From the NCBI GenBank assembly GCA_008828725.1, contig MEHQ01002489.1:1-64000 (forward strand): DNA of 64,000 nt, given 5' to 3'. The notes beneath the pieces were generated by a model. The model did no database searches and was not told where the DNA came from. It saw only the letters and a program-made list of their open reading frames with translations. The stretch comes from Saccharina japonica. Its lineage: Eukaryota > Sar > Phaeophyceae > Laminariales > Laminariaceae. Positions 22,905 to 33,736 of this stretch are shown here, piece after piece. Positions within the stretch are counted from its first letter, which is position 1, and each line of letters begins with the position of its first letter. Position numbers and translations under genes: made by a program.

Positions 22905-23940
22905 GAGGTCCGACTACCCGAACCTGCGCAACAAAGCCTCAAACACAATCGACCACCAAAATCAGGACTTCTACTGCTGTGCATCGCATCGCGCCCCAGT
23001 TTCGCAGCAGGTGGCCTTGCAGAGCCCTTCGCTGCGATATTGTTCAAAGTCGCCGGTGAAAGGCATGTGTAGAGGCGTTTGCGGGGCGGGACATGTACAC
23101 GAGGCGTCTCGTACCTCCGGCGGGCGGTAAGGGGCTTCTTTTGACCCAAATACAACATTCTGTACCCAAAGAGTGCTTGTACGTGACCGAATGAAGATTT
23201 GCGGGCAGCCGATCAGCTTCCCACAAGGCAACGGTGCCTTGAACACACTAAGCTGGGAGCTGGACTCTAGCTAGGGCGCCCAGCCCCTAATGGTGTCTCT
23301 ATCGTGAGGGACCCTAAGCCCGGACCAGAGCTGGTCGGACCCAAAAATGACAGCCCACCGGTTCTCAACACATAGCGCACCAAAAACAGCCAAATTTCAG
23401 CAGGCGCCTTGATTTGGGTAGTTGGTAGTCCCCTCACCTTGTGGAGTCGCCATGGTCCCGCAGGCCCACGCCGTGCTGACCGCCCAAATAAGCCACCTAG
23501 CGATACCCATAGCTCTGCGTCGATTTTTGTTTAATATCAGGTACGTGCCAGCCTTTCATTGGGCGGAAAGTTGACAGTCCCGTTTCGAAACCGTAAAAAA
23601 TATATATATTTTTTTGGTCGAAAAATTGAAAGCGGGACCCAGGGGATGGTCGACACCCACCGCGGCCTTAAGGTTGACCCTTTCCTGTTGCTGGCCTGGG
23701 CCCTAGGCACCATTCATATTTGTGCACTACTAGGAAAAACGTCTTCTCGGAGGCCAGCACAAGACAGCGTAACGTAATAAAGTGTCTTTCGCGCGCGCCC
23801 AGAATAAGAAAGTCAGCCTGAGCCCGATTTCAGGTTTCTTGTGAGAGGATCAGTACTGCAGTAGTAGGCGAACCTATCTGAGCCTCTAGTTACACCGTCC
23901 TTACTGTGCTTCGTGCGGCCTCAGCAGGGTGTACTTACAA
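22905..23940. other. No gene supported
   Basis: This is mostly unique sequence beyond the satellite edge. Overlapping frames exist on both strands (22971-23246 minus, 23559-23777 plus) without recognisable domains or splice logic. Confidence 0.45.
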
Positions 23941-23944
23941 AATT

Positions 23945-24270
23945 GGAACTCCGTACTGATCAAAATCCTTGCTGCGGAGCAATTTGTTTCGTGATGCTAA
24001 CACAGAAATGCCTACCCTCCCTTGCACATCCAAGGCCCCCAACACCTCCTAGAGAACATAACGAACAAGTTATACGTTGGTCGGGAGCGGGTCTGAGCGT
24101 TTGAACTGAAGCTGTGCCGTGTTCCGTAAGGGGTAACGATATGGTGTTATTGTACCAGAAATACAAGCGTACGCACCTGGTAGTTTTATTGCTGCTGTAA
24201 CCAAGACAAACGATATTTGTTTCAAAGGACGCTACAGTAGTAATTTTGTTTTTTCGACCGAAGGGGGGCA
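23945..24270 (+). repeat. Dispersed repeat, copy 2 (partner at 18785-19085)
   Basis: Same orientation and order of shared words as the partner. This copy has extra sequence around 24165-24210 after GTACCAGAAATAC. Confidence 0.75.
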
Positions 24271-24892
24271 GATATACTCCTATAATTATTGTGTAGCAAC
24301 TCACGAATCAACAGGTCCAGCCTGCCACCACCACGCCCTCCTCGCTCCAAAGGCGCCATTGACGCGGTCTCCCTCGGGCGATTGCTGTTGTTGCTGTCCT
24401 TCGACGGCACTGCCGGTCACTACAATAGGGGCGTAGCTCGTCATGTTGAGGTGTCCACAGCTTTACTGCAGATGCGGCAGCCTAACAATTCCGCTCTCTG
24501 CTTGACGTAATCGGATCACCGACAGAGCCGGCGTCCCCTGCTTGAACGGCCCCGTGGAAAAGAGGACAGATGAAGGCGAAAGAACAAGTAGCACGCACTG
24601 CTATTGTAGCGACCCCCGCTTGATTGGGTGTGCCGGGAAACACACGAACTGCGCCTCGCAGTATGCCACACGATTAGCAAAGGGTTATAAGGTGCTTGCG
24701 AATACTCTTCATCCGTACGTACAGCAGTAGTACCAGGTCCGATATCAAGTACGGTGCAAGCAACCTTCTTCACGTTTCCAGATGAAGAGGAAGAAAATGG
24801 TGGGGGAATTACGGGAAAAAAGTGTTTATCTTATAGTAGGCTGTTTCCTTATTCCTACCGGTATCAGTTAGTTGGTGTACAAGATAAGAGAA

Positions 24893-25290
24893 CATCATAT
24901 TATATCGTGCGATGCCACAATAATAAAATACAACTAGAATAAAACATCTCGGTGCTCAGAGTTGCTGCCAAGTTTAGTTTTCCTTGCTGGTGCCTGAGAG
25001 CGGAGGGTAGCGTGGCAGGCAAGCGCCGAAACAATAGGTGCAACTGCTCTGTAAGATTTACAGGCAGCTTGTGAATGAATACCTGGTGCCGTTCGACGAA
25101 ATGTCCTAACTTACACCTGATGATGTGTCTTTTAAATTGCATGAACACATCGTTTTCTGTGCTAACGATGTTTGCTCGTTTTCTTGCGGACGGCGGAGAG
25201 CGGCGGGTGAACAAGTGACCTGTTGAAATCACGAAATTATAGCAGTTGAACAGCTAGATAGACTCGATGCGGTGATCGGTAATAATGAAT
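24893..25290 (+). repeat. Dispersed repeat, copy 2 (partner at 1795-2240)
   Basis: It matches the copy at 1795-2240 from the ATATCGTG and GATGCCACAA words through TTTACAGGCAGCTTG to TAGCAGTTGAACAGCTA, and ends beside the TAG microsatellite at 25327. Confidence 0.7.
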
Positions 25291-25317
25291 AAACCCCGGA
25301 TCTGACTTGTTGTTTGT

Positions 25318-25336
25318 TAGTGGTAGTAGTATGTAA

Positions 25337-25419
<83 letters not shown>

Positions 25420-25674
25420 CTATTAGTAGTAGTAGTAGTAGTAATTGTAGTAGTTGTAGTAGCAGTAGCAGTAGTACAATAGTAGTAGTAGTAGTAGGAG
25501 GAGGAGGACGAGGAGGAGGAGTATTGTTACTGGTGACCATACTGTACATGACCTACGGTATACACCAAAAGCTATATGCTTACCTATTTTTACTAGCAAT
25601 ATTTGGTCCTATTTACTATGGTCCCCCGTAGTAGTAGTACTAACTAGTAGTAGTAGTAGTAGCAGTAGTAGTAA

Positions 25675-25736
<62 letters not shown>

Positions 25737-25737
25737 A

Positions 25738-25776
<39 letters not shown>

Positions 25777-25925
25777 AGTAGTAGTAGTAGTAGTAGTATT
25801 AACAGTAGTAGTAGTAGTAGTAGTAGCAGTAGCAGTAGTAGTAACAGCAGCAGTAGTAGTAGTAGTAGTAGTAGTAGTAGCAGTAGCAGTAGTAGTAGTA
25901 GTAGCAGTAGTAGTAGTACAGGGAC
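25318..25925. repeat. Two large TAG/AGT microsatellites split by an 80-bp repeat fragment
   Basis: TAG triplets run over 25327-25500 and, after a non-repetitive insert, over 25623-25920, with scattered AGC and AAT interruptions. The insert at 25550-25625 resembles 20535-20615 (shared GGTCCTATTTACTATGGTCC). The long Ser and Leu/Thr frames through the tract (including a 182-residue minus-strand frame) are artefacts. Confidence 0.9.
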
Positions 25926-26254
25926 ATTGATTTGAGAAATACGCGTTTTCTTCCCGGAAAATTCCTAAAGCTATTTTTAGTTTTCGTAGACTAACAAATA
26001 TACCGAACCGCCCGAAATAAAAAAGCGTATATAACATAAAGTCGGTTTGCCACACCGGTTGATACGACAAAAGAGAAGCCCTGTTCGGTAGCCCAAGCAA
26101 CTGGACCTCCCCTCTATTCAATAATGCCGGCGTCATTTGAGCCCTTGTGGCCGGCACACTGTCCTCGGATCTGCCGGCAATGCGTGTCTCTTCGGACTGT
26201 AGAAATCACAGCAAGTCTGTTGTCCAGATGCGTGTACCAGGAACATTTACAGCG

Positions 26255-27306
26255 CTCGAGCCAGCATCTCAGCCCAACGAAACCAGGGTTGCTAGCCACT
26301 CCATGACCCACGCGCGGGGTCGTCGTCACGTTGACCGTTTTCAATTTCGCTTTCTTGCATCGCTCGTGGGGACTATATATTTGTACTCGTTCGGTGCGTG
26401 TACTGCTGTGAAACCTCACAAATTACGCGTACTCGTCCAAAAAGGTCACCAATATCGTTTCGTGGGTCAAAGTGGGAAACCCATACAGATTCCGCTGCTT
26501 GTAGGTGCAACTTGTGCTCGGCTTAGGGAAGACGACTGCACGTGATACTTGAGGTGGCTACTGTACTCTATCAAAGGATTTGAGGAAAGAAATCGGCGAG
26601 GAAAATGTCGACGCGCTTCAGAGGTGCGGCTGCCCTCCGTTCAGATTCGCCAAGAGAGAGATGTGCCCCCAAAATGCCGACAGATATTGATACGACCTCG
26701 GGCTCATTCCAGGGCCTAGCACAGGCGGGCAGGGTAAGGGAGCTGGAGCGCTGCTCATGGAGACATAAACCACGTATATATTATCGTCGGACCTCGCAGG
26801 CCACCATCGAGGCGCAGCCAGCAAGTCAAGCAGTCAAGTCAAGCAGATCACCAGCAAGCACGAGACCTCACAGATGGAGAAAGCCTCATCAAGTATATGA
26901 ACTCCCTAATATATGAAACCGTCATCATACCTGCTGTATCGAGTACCAAGCACAATCAATACAGAGTAGATCAAGGAACGACCTTGAACAGCAGCCCGTT
27001 CTCCCCCGACAAGACACCCCACAACCCTAACCCTCTGACCTCGGGAGACGGCGTCAAGCCGTTGCAGCGAAAAAGAAGCCTCTATTAATAGCAGCGAGTT
27101 GTCAGCCTCTGACCCGCGCGAGGATCCTGTAAATGAAAACCGACGCGCCGTGATTCCAACCGCTTCTGGTACGAAATAGTACGAGCGGATTGACCCCACG
27201 AGCCACGCAAGCATCGAAATTGAAAACGTTCAACGTTACAATGACCCCGTGGTCCGTGGGGTGCCTGGTAACCCTGGTTTCGTTGGGCTAAGATGCTGGA
27301 ACAAGC
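26255..27306. repeat. Inverted repeat with arms of about 93 bp
   Basis: The left arm 26255-26347 is the inverse of the right arm 27213-27306; they share CGAAATTGAAAACG, AACCCTGGTTTCGTTGGGCT and AGATGCTGG. The 865-bp interior has an open plus-strand frame at 26605-26916 (starting MSTRFRGAAALRSDSPRE) of unknown status. This may be a non-autonomous transposon, but no target duplication is evident. Confidence 0.6.
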
Positions 27307-28269
27307 CCTATAAAGTATGTTTGAGAGCGTAGCTGCGACGAGCGGTTTTCAGATTTGCAGCAGCTCGGAGACACAAGCCTCGTTGCCAGATCTAACCATC
27401 GTGCTTTGACTGCGGGAGATCACTCGAGACGGGGGAGTCGCGACAAACGCATCCCAGTGTAGATGTCGTAGTGGCCAGGTGCGTGTTTGCTTGAAACCAG
27501 CGGCTTCCGTCCTCTTTTGCACAGCTGAAATCCAGTTCTTGGTTGCCGGCTGTTTCCATTCGTTTTCGTTGCCACTGGAAAACACGACCAAATGTTGTTT
27601 TCCCTGGAAAATGCCGGTCATTCTGAAATACATATCCCTGCAGCGTATTGCAGTAGTAGTATTACATGTATGTGTTCGTGCGCAGAACTGAGATTGCTCA
27701 ACGTAGGTTGTTCTTTTCCGGTTAGCAGTTGCAAGACAGCCCAGTATACTGTAGGTTTGCTTGTACATGGCCTATGGCTGTACGAGCTGGGGTGGCCAAT
27801 ATTGTCTTTTTCGTCGGTCAGGCGCTGTTTTTAGTTGTTTTTTGTTCCGATTTTTTAGCTGAAAACTTGACACACGCAAAACGAAGGCAATGCCAACTGC
27901 ACCATGTATGTTGACTTTAGTTATTTTTCGTGAACAATCAATTGGCGTAACTCTCCCTTCTTCCCCTCGCTGCCTCGGCAAGGCTTTTGCTTTGGCATGT
28001 TCCATAGCGAGGGGGGGGGTCTTTCTAGCGAGGAAGGCTAGACTCACCCTCAAGCGGACCGATACCTTCTTGCTGCTGCGCACCCGCCGCGAAGCGTGCG
28101 CAGCGGTGGAGTTGGGTCGGCACTGGTGCGTCAGGCACAAAAGTCAGATGCACGGGCCTTTTTGGCCGTCGGTGTAGACAGCAATGTCCATCTCACTTTT
28201 GTGCGCGGAGGCAGACGCCATCAGGAAGGTGAACGGACACTACGTACACGGCCCTAGGTGTGTTTGCTA

Positions 28270-28437
28270 GAGGGAGCTGTACTGTCTCAGTAACCTGGCT
28301 TCGCCATCGAAGGAAGAGGGAGCGTGTGGCGACGAGCTGAAGATTGGGCTGGTGGACCCCTTCGGCGCGAGAATTTTGCTTTTCCAGACCAAGCACCCGC
28401 CTGAGTGCAACAAGGGAGAAAGCGAAGAACCGACTGG
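28270..28437 (+). CDS. Possible isolated exon, unrecognised
   Basis: Between a stop near 28270 and a donor-like site (ACTG|GTAAGG) near 28438, the frame reads NLASPSKEEGACGDELKIGL, then VDPFGARILLFQ and TKHPPECNKGESEEPT. The composition is plausible for protein and the stretch is GC-rich. No acceptor with a convincing pyrimidine tract, no partner exon and no domain were found. Downstream the same frame enters a 27-bp tandem repeat. Low confidence. Confidence 0.2.
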
Positions 28438-28499
28438 TAAGGACAGCAACGAGAGCGTGTACGGACGGAGCGGATCGAGTGTGGTCGTGCTAGGACTGG

Positions 28500-28592
28500 T
28501 CAGAGCGGCGCCGGAGCAGCGCGCCAGAGCGGCACCGGAGCAGCTCGCCGGAGCGGCACCGGAACAGCTCGACGGAGCAGCGAGACACCGGA
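28500..28592 (+). repeat. 27-bp GC-rich tandem repeat
   Basis: Three to four imperfect copies of a unit like GCGGCACCGGAGCAGCTCG; in one frame they read A-A-P-E-Q-L/R-A/D-G/R. Confidence 0.75.
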
Positions 28593-28599
28593 GCATACG

Positions 28600-30100
28600 G
28601 GCAACATCGATCCGTGCCGCACGGACAAACATTATTGTTTCGTTGACAACTATTTCGTTTTTTTCCCTGAATGTTGACCTTGGGTCTGTGTTGATGACGT
28701 CACTGGTTTTGTAGAGAGACGCGGCAGAGATGGCGCGGACACCCCGGGTGCCTTAATTGTGTGCCTGATCGTGGAAGACCCCTTCAATGTGGAACGATTC
28801 CTAATCAGTGTCGATGCTTATAATGCTGTGCCTAACACAGACGTTCGGGATAGATTCGGGTAATTGTCAATTGACGTGATGACTTTGGTTGGCTGTTCTT
28901 TTTCACTGTGTGCCCGCGGACTGTCATTCTGGCAGCACTTCAGACAGCAGCTGCGTGCTCCATCTTGTTCCCACGCCTACCGTGTGTTTTTGTACAGACA
29001 GCGCCGTAGTCGGCAAATTCATTGGTAAAGAGTGAGAGGGGTGGAGGGGGGGGCGATGCTGCTGTAGTCGAATGGAGATTGCAGGCGTGTAGTCCAGTTT
29101 TGGACACGCATAACATGCTGTAGGGAGTTTAGGTGTACCTCTTCGGACTTGTGCATCCTTTCCCTGCTAAGTGTGCGTGTTCTTCAGGATTCTCTGATGG
29201 CTCTACGTAGCACTTTTGTGACCACGGGCTATGATCTTGCTAGATCAGACTGTAGGGATTAGCAACTGAAACGAGTTAAATGTGAAGACAACAACAACAA
29301 CAATTATTTAACAAAAAAGCCAACATGTGTTGTGGCCACAACTGACGGGGGAACAAATAAATAAAATGGTGCAGTAGGTAATCCCTTAGATTTGCCCTGA
29401 AGTAGGACGTATACAAGATGCAGTCAGTATATATACAAGTTGGAGGGAGAATCCAACATTTTGTGCTTCTCGTCGTAGTATCTTGGCTTTGTACAGGGTG
29501 TCTCACGCACGCCATATCTCTGGATGGTCGGCGAATTAGGCTATGGTGAGGATGTTGGTCGATTCGTCATGCCGCAAAGAAGATGCACACGGAGTTTGAG
29601 CGCAATCCTCAGGAAAAAGGTTGTGGACTTCAGTATACTTGATGACTACAAAATCGATGACATATATAACTCGTTTAACTACGTAAGGCATGCAGTGCCT
29701 TTCTATTTTTTCTATATTTTATATTTGCGGAATCAACTCGGATTTCGACAATTTCAATGTCGGCAAATAGGCCGTAGACCCAGGAACACACTGCTACTAT
29801 CTTTGGGGTCGTAAAGCTTACAAATTATTGAAAAACCACCGGACGAGTGAAATGGTCATTCTTGGCCAGCCCAGCTCGTAGTACTGCTTGAAGTAGAAGC
29901 ATACCTGGTATACCTGTACGGCACCACCACCATCTTGCCATCAAATACACGTTTCTATATACATACGTAGTATCGACAAAAACAATTGCTTTTAATGTTC
30001 GGCTGGTTGCGGTCTTTCCGTTTTGTTCCGGCTTTGTGCTTTTCCACATGGGAGCTGGGTGCAGTAGTAGTGAACCGATAATACCAGGTGTGGGATGGAG
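28600..30100. other. No gene supported
   Basis: This is mixed-composition sequence with a CAACAACAACAA microsatellite at about 29288. The frame 29524-29814 contains VVDFSILDDYKIDDIYNSF before a TAC|GTAAGG donor-like site, but no acceptor or partner exon was found. Confidence 0.4.
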
Positions 30101-30129
30101 CAATAATACTTGACAATATATAGTACAGC

Positions 30130-32160
30130 ACGGTCCCGGCTTTGCCCGTGGTGCTATTACTCTGCGTTGTCCCTTGTAGTCTCGCCGATGCCGCCTTTAC
30201 TATATCCACCTAAATGAAATGCCACGAATCTACTACATGTTACGTCGCAAAGCACGCCCACGTACCAGTTTGACCATGCCTGCAACTGGCGTATCCCGTG
30301 CACGCACACAAGCACCCATGCCGTTACACCGGAGATAATAGGTCGCGGAGCCTTGGCTACATGCCAGCGCCCAACGCTAGCATCATCATCCAGAACCACC
30401 AGAACCCCCGGCAACCACTGAGTTCCTCCGCTTGTGTGGCTAGCACCCAACCTCCCCCCCTCAGTTGGTTTAGCCACCGCCGTAGACTCGGTCAACATCC
30501 GCTATCAAAACCGTCCCAAGAGGTGTTGGGGAAACATAAACCAAGGGCCCGTGCCTTCGCCCCGCTCTAGGTCCACTACAGCCCCCGCCCCCCCCCATAA
30601 CCAGGTGCCCACGCCGCTTCAACCTCGCACAGATCCAGAGCACTGAAAAAACCCGCCGGGGCCGCCCAATCGCCGCTGCAACCGCCTCGGAGAGCGGACA
30701 TATAGGAGGAGCCCGACAACGGTGCATCGTGCAAGACTGCGGAGGGGTTCCAGCGGCATGGGCGCGTCTAGGCGAAATTCCCGCAGGTAGTTTCTCTGTG
30801 TGGGGGTGTCGTTCGTCGGAGCGGACGACTCGACTCGAGTCTGAGCGAAGTAGCCGTTTTGGCTACCGCCCAGTCCGTCTCGTATGCCGCCAAACATATT
30901 GAGCACGTCGCCCCCGCTCTGGCAACATGTAATGGTGTGACTAAACTCGAGGCCACGGCGGCGTGGCGAGGCGGAATAGCATACGAAAGTTTCGTCTGGG
31001 TATGCGCTCCCACCGACTTCCGTGCGACCTCTGCATCTCTCTCCACAGAGACAGGCCCTCGACACGCGCCATTCATTCACAAAACGAGTTACACCTCCAG
31101 CCGACGTCTATCATTCACCAGTACGCGCAAAAGCCTCCACGCCGCGGGACTGTTGGAGGGAGACCATGTTGTTGAGGGTGCTCTGGAAAGCGCTGACTGC
31201 CGCAGATGTTAATCGGGTCTCGAGGGCGGCCACCCAGTCCAGACATGCACGATCGTTGCTGATATCAGCCACGAGTACAACATAAATAACCGCAACATGG
31301 GCGCCCGGGCAAGAACTCGGTTATGTCGGTGCTCATCTGTAGGCCTTAAAGAAATTTGCGCAAGAGGCCCATACTGCGTCCCATCGGAGTCGCTGGTGGC
31401 ACGAAGCTCGGTGGCCATGGGCAGCGTAACGTGGACACCCGTCCGCCAAAACGATTGGGTGCCCGCGACAGAATCTCAGAGGCTGGGACGCAGGCGGATT
31501 CGAAGCAACCAATGTTTTCGTGGAAGATTCTCCTTCCAGAGGGTCGCGCCAAGGGCCAACCGGGATGTCTGGACATGGCAATCTTGCGCACCCCCCTTAT
31601 CTCGCGAGGCAAGCGTCTGGTCGGCGCGAGTTTCGACTACGTAGTAATTTGATGGTGGAAAACCTCGAAGTGGAAAGTCAAGGAAGTTCCGCCTGTCGCC
31701 GTGACGCGACCATCATTAAGGGTGCGAGTAAGCAATCTATTATTGATGCCATGCGGAGCCTTTTTCCATCTACACGCAAACGTTCACTTGCCACCTGCCC
31801 GTCCCAGTGTAACAATGCAGCCGGTGTACTCCCCGCCGCAGCTTCCGATTCAAAGGAAGGGAGTATGGAACCCGCCAACAGCAGGTGCTTCAGTCAGGCA
31901 TTACGCTGCCGCAGCAAAGGCAGCAGCGGCAAAGCGGGCCTCGGCCTCTGTCTGCATAGCAACAAGTAAAAGCACGGGGGTTCCCAGCCTCTGGCGACTT
32001 GAACTTCTTGACTATCCGCGCCGATCACAACCCGTGAGAGAAGTCAACATAACGATCGGAAGCCGGCGATAGCTTGCTCGCATCGAAACGAATTAAAACC
32101 GGTCTGTTTTCCACCTTGGGTCTGCAGATCTGATTCTCTTGGTACGTGCTCTACCCGAAG
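30130..32160. other. GC-rich block with overlapping open frames on both strands
   Basis: This two-kilobase block is clearly more GC-rich than its flanks and stays open in short overlapping frames of 60-150 codons on both strands, switching register repeatedly. One plus-strand stretch (31701-32072) includes YAAAAKAAAAKRASASVC. Minus-strand stretches include 30157-30498 and 30619-31080. No conserved domain could be named. It may be a decayed retroelement or gene broken by frameshifts. I cannot choose strand or product. Confidence 0.35.
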
Positions 32161-32164
32161 GCTG

Positions 32165-33580
32165 TTGCCTACGCAACTGAGCAAGGCGTGGCCCAGGACC
32201 GTCCGATGTACACCATGGGCAGTAACAAAGGACCACGGCAACAATAATACACGACATATCTATAGCCGCTGGTACATGCTCTCGATCTGCGCGTTCCCCA
32301 ATCTGTTGTTGTTGGTACTGTCTGTGGACCGCTTGCCTCCCCGGACTATAGTACGGGCAGCGGTATGTTGAAGTGCCTCCGTGAACACGACGAGTATTGT
32401 CACCGACAACCGACAATGTCCGTCGATGGGTAGCTTGCACAAGCTATTGCGCTCGACAACGACTGTTGACAGGCACGTCACACAGAGTATCCGTGGCCGG
32501 CTATTTCGTTCAATAAACACAGCGTAGTAGTGAACAATCTAGTACGGTTGTGGGGGACGATGTCTATCGAATGCCTATCGACTGGCAATATCGCAGTCTA
32601 TCGCCGCACATATCCCAACAACACCGATTGGCTCACATTATTCCGTACATCCAACCCCCAAAACTCATTCCGTCGTACATACCGAAGTATGACATATCGA
32701 GAATATTGCGCGTTTTGGGTCGACTGAAAGTTACCATTTTCTTTCTGGCATACTGCTGTTTGGGTACATGTATGTATGTCGTTCGTGCCTCTCCTTTGCG
32801 GTGTGTTTAGTTCTAACTAAGGGCCATTCTTATCGAGCAGCTTTTTTCCATAATTTCCAAAAACATTTTCCAAAAAAAAAAGGAAATCTTGGAAATCTTG
32901 GAAATTATGGAAATGTTGGAAATTCTTCAGAGGGCAAAATGTTTGGAAGGCTTCACGTTCCAATAAATGGAAAAAAAAATGGAAAAAATGGAAATCTAAA
33001 AAATTGCGCGAAAAAAAACATGGAAATTTTTTGAAATTTATGGCTCCGATAAGAACGACCCTAACTCTATAAATGGCAAATGATATACTTCGTACGTACG
33101 GACTCCGTATTCTCGGTACGAAGCAAATATATATATATATATATATCGACGTCACCCATAACTTTTCGTTTGCTTGTGTCTCTAATTTTACTCTGTGCTG
33201 TACTTGCAGTATAACTGTTACATATTATGCAGCCCATAAACATTGCCCATGTAATACACAATACGCGCGTTGCTTTCATGTCTCCCGCATTTCCTCCACC
33301 ATCTTCTCCTCAGCCCAGAGAAATACTGTACGTACCGTACCCGTATACCAGTCTGTTTCGGTTGAACTTCTGTCCATTGCGTGGAAGACTGAGAGTGAGA
33401 GGCACATAATAAGTTCAACTGCACTTGTCTGGGTACCCAGCCAGGAATTGTTACTAATCGCCAGAGCCAGTCGAGCCTCGGACCTTTCACTTCGTGAGGG
33501 AGCCGTTTACCGTTTCCTTCAAGCGGTGATCGGACGTCTATCAGATATATATATATATATATATGCCGGTGGATTTCTTT
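32165..33580. other. No gene supported; upstream flank of tetraspan gene B
   Basis: At 32880-33030 there is a purine-rich GGAAATNTTGGAAAT-like simple repeat. TA-repeat tracts occur at 33127-33146 and 33545-33562. The 233-codon frame at 33073-33774 runs through both TA tracts; only its last 49 codons (from 33589) are regarded as coding. Confidence 0.5.
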
Positions 33581-33588
33581 TGGCAAAG

Positions 33589-33736
33589 ATGACGAGCTAC
33601 GCCCCTCTTGCAGTGAACGGCGGTATCGTCCAAGGACCGCAACAGCAGCAGCAGCAGCAGTGGCCTGAAAGAGACGGCGTCATTGGCAACGCCGGCTTGA
33701 GGACGAAGTGGTGGTGGCAACCTGGGCCTGTGATCA
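33589..33736 (+). CDS. Tetraspan B first coding exon
   Basis: The ATG at 33589 opens MTSYAPLAVNGGIVQGP, seven glutamines and WPERDGVIGNAGL, then RTKWWWQPGPVI. The donor is ATCA|GTGAGT (phase 1). The tryptophan cluster next to basic residues suits an amphipathic segment at the membrane surface. The glutamine run is (CAG)n and may vary in length. Confidence 0.55.

Noticed and set aside
22741-23130. 129-codon plus-strand frame
   Set aside because: Its first third is the degenerate last satellite monomer and the rest overlaps equally open minus-strand frames.
25609-26157. 182-codon minus-strand frame with poly-Leu and poly-Thr
   Set aside because: Produced by the TAG microsatellite, not by a gene.
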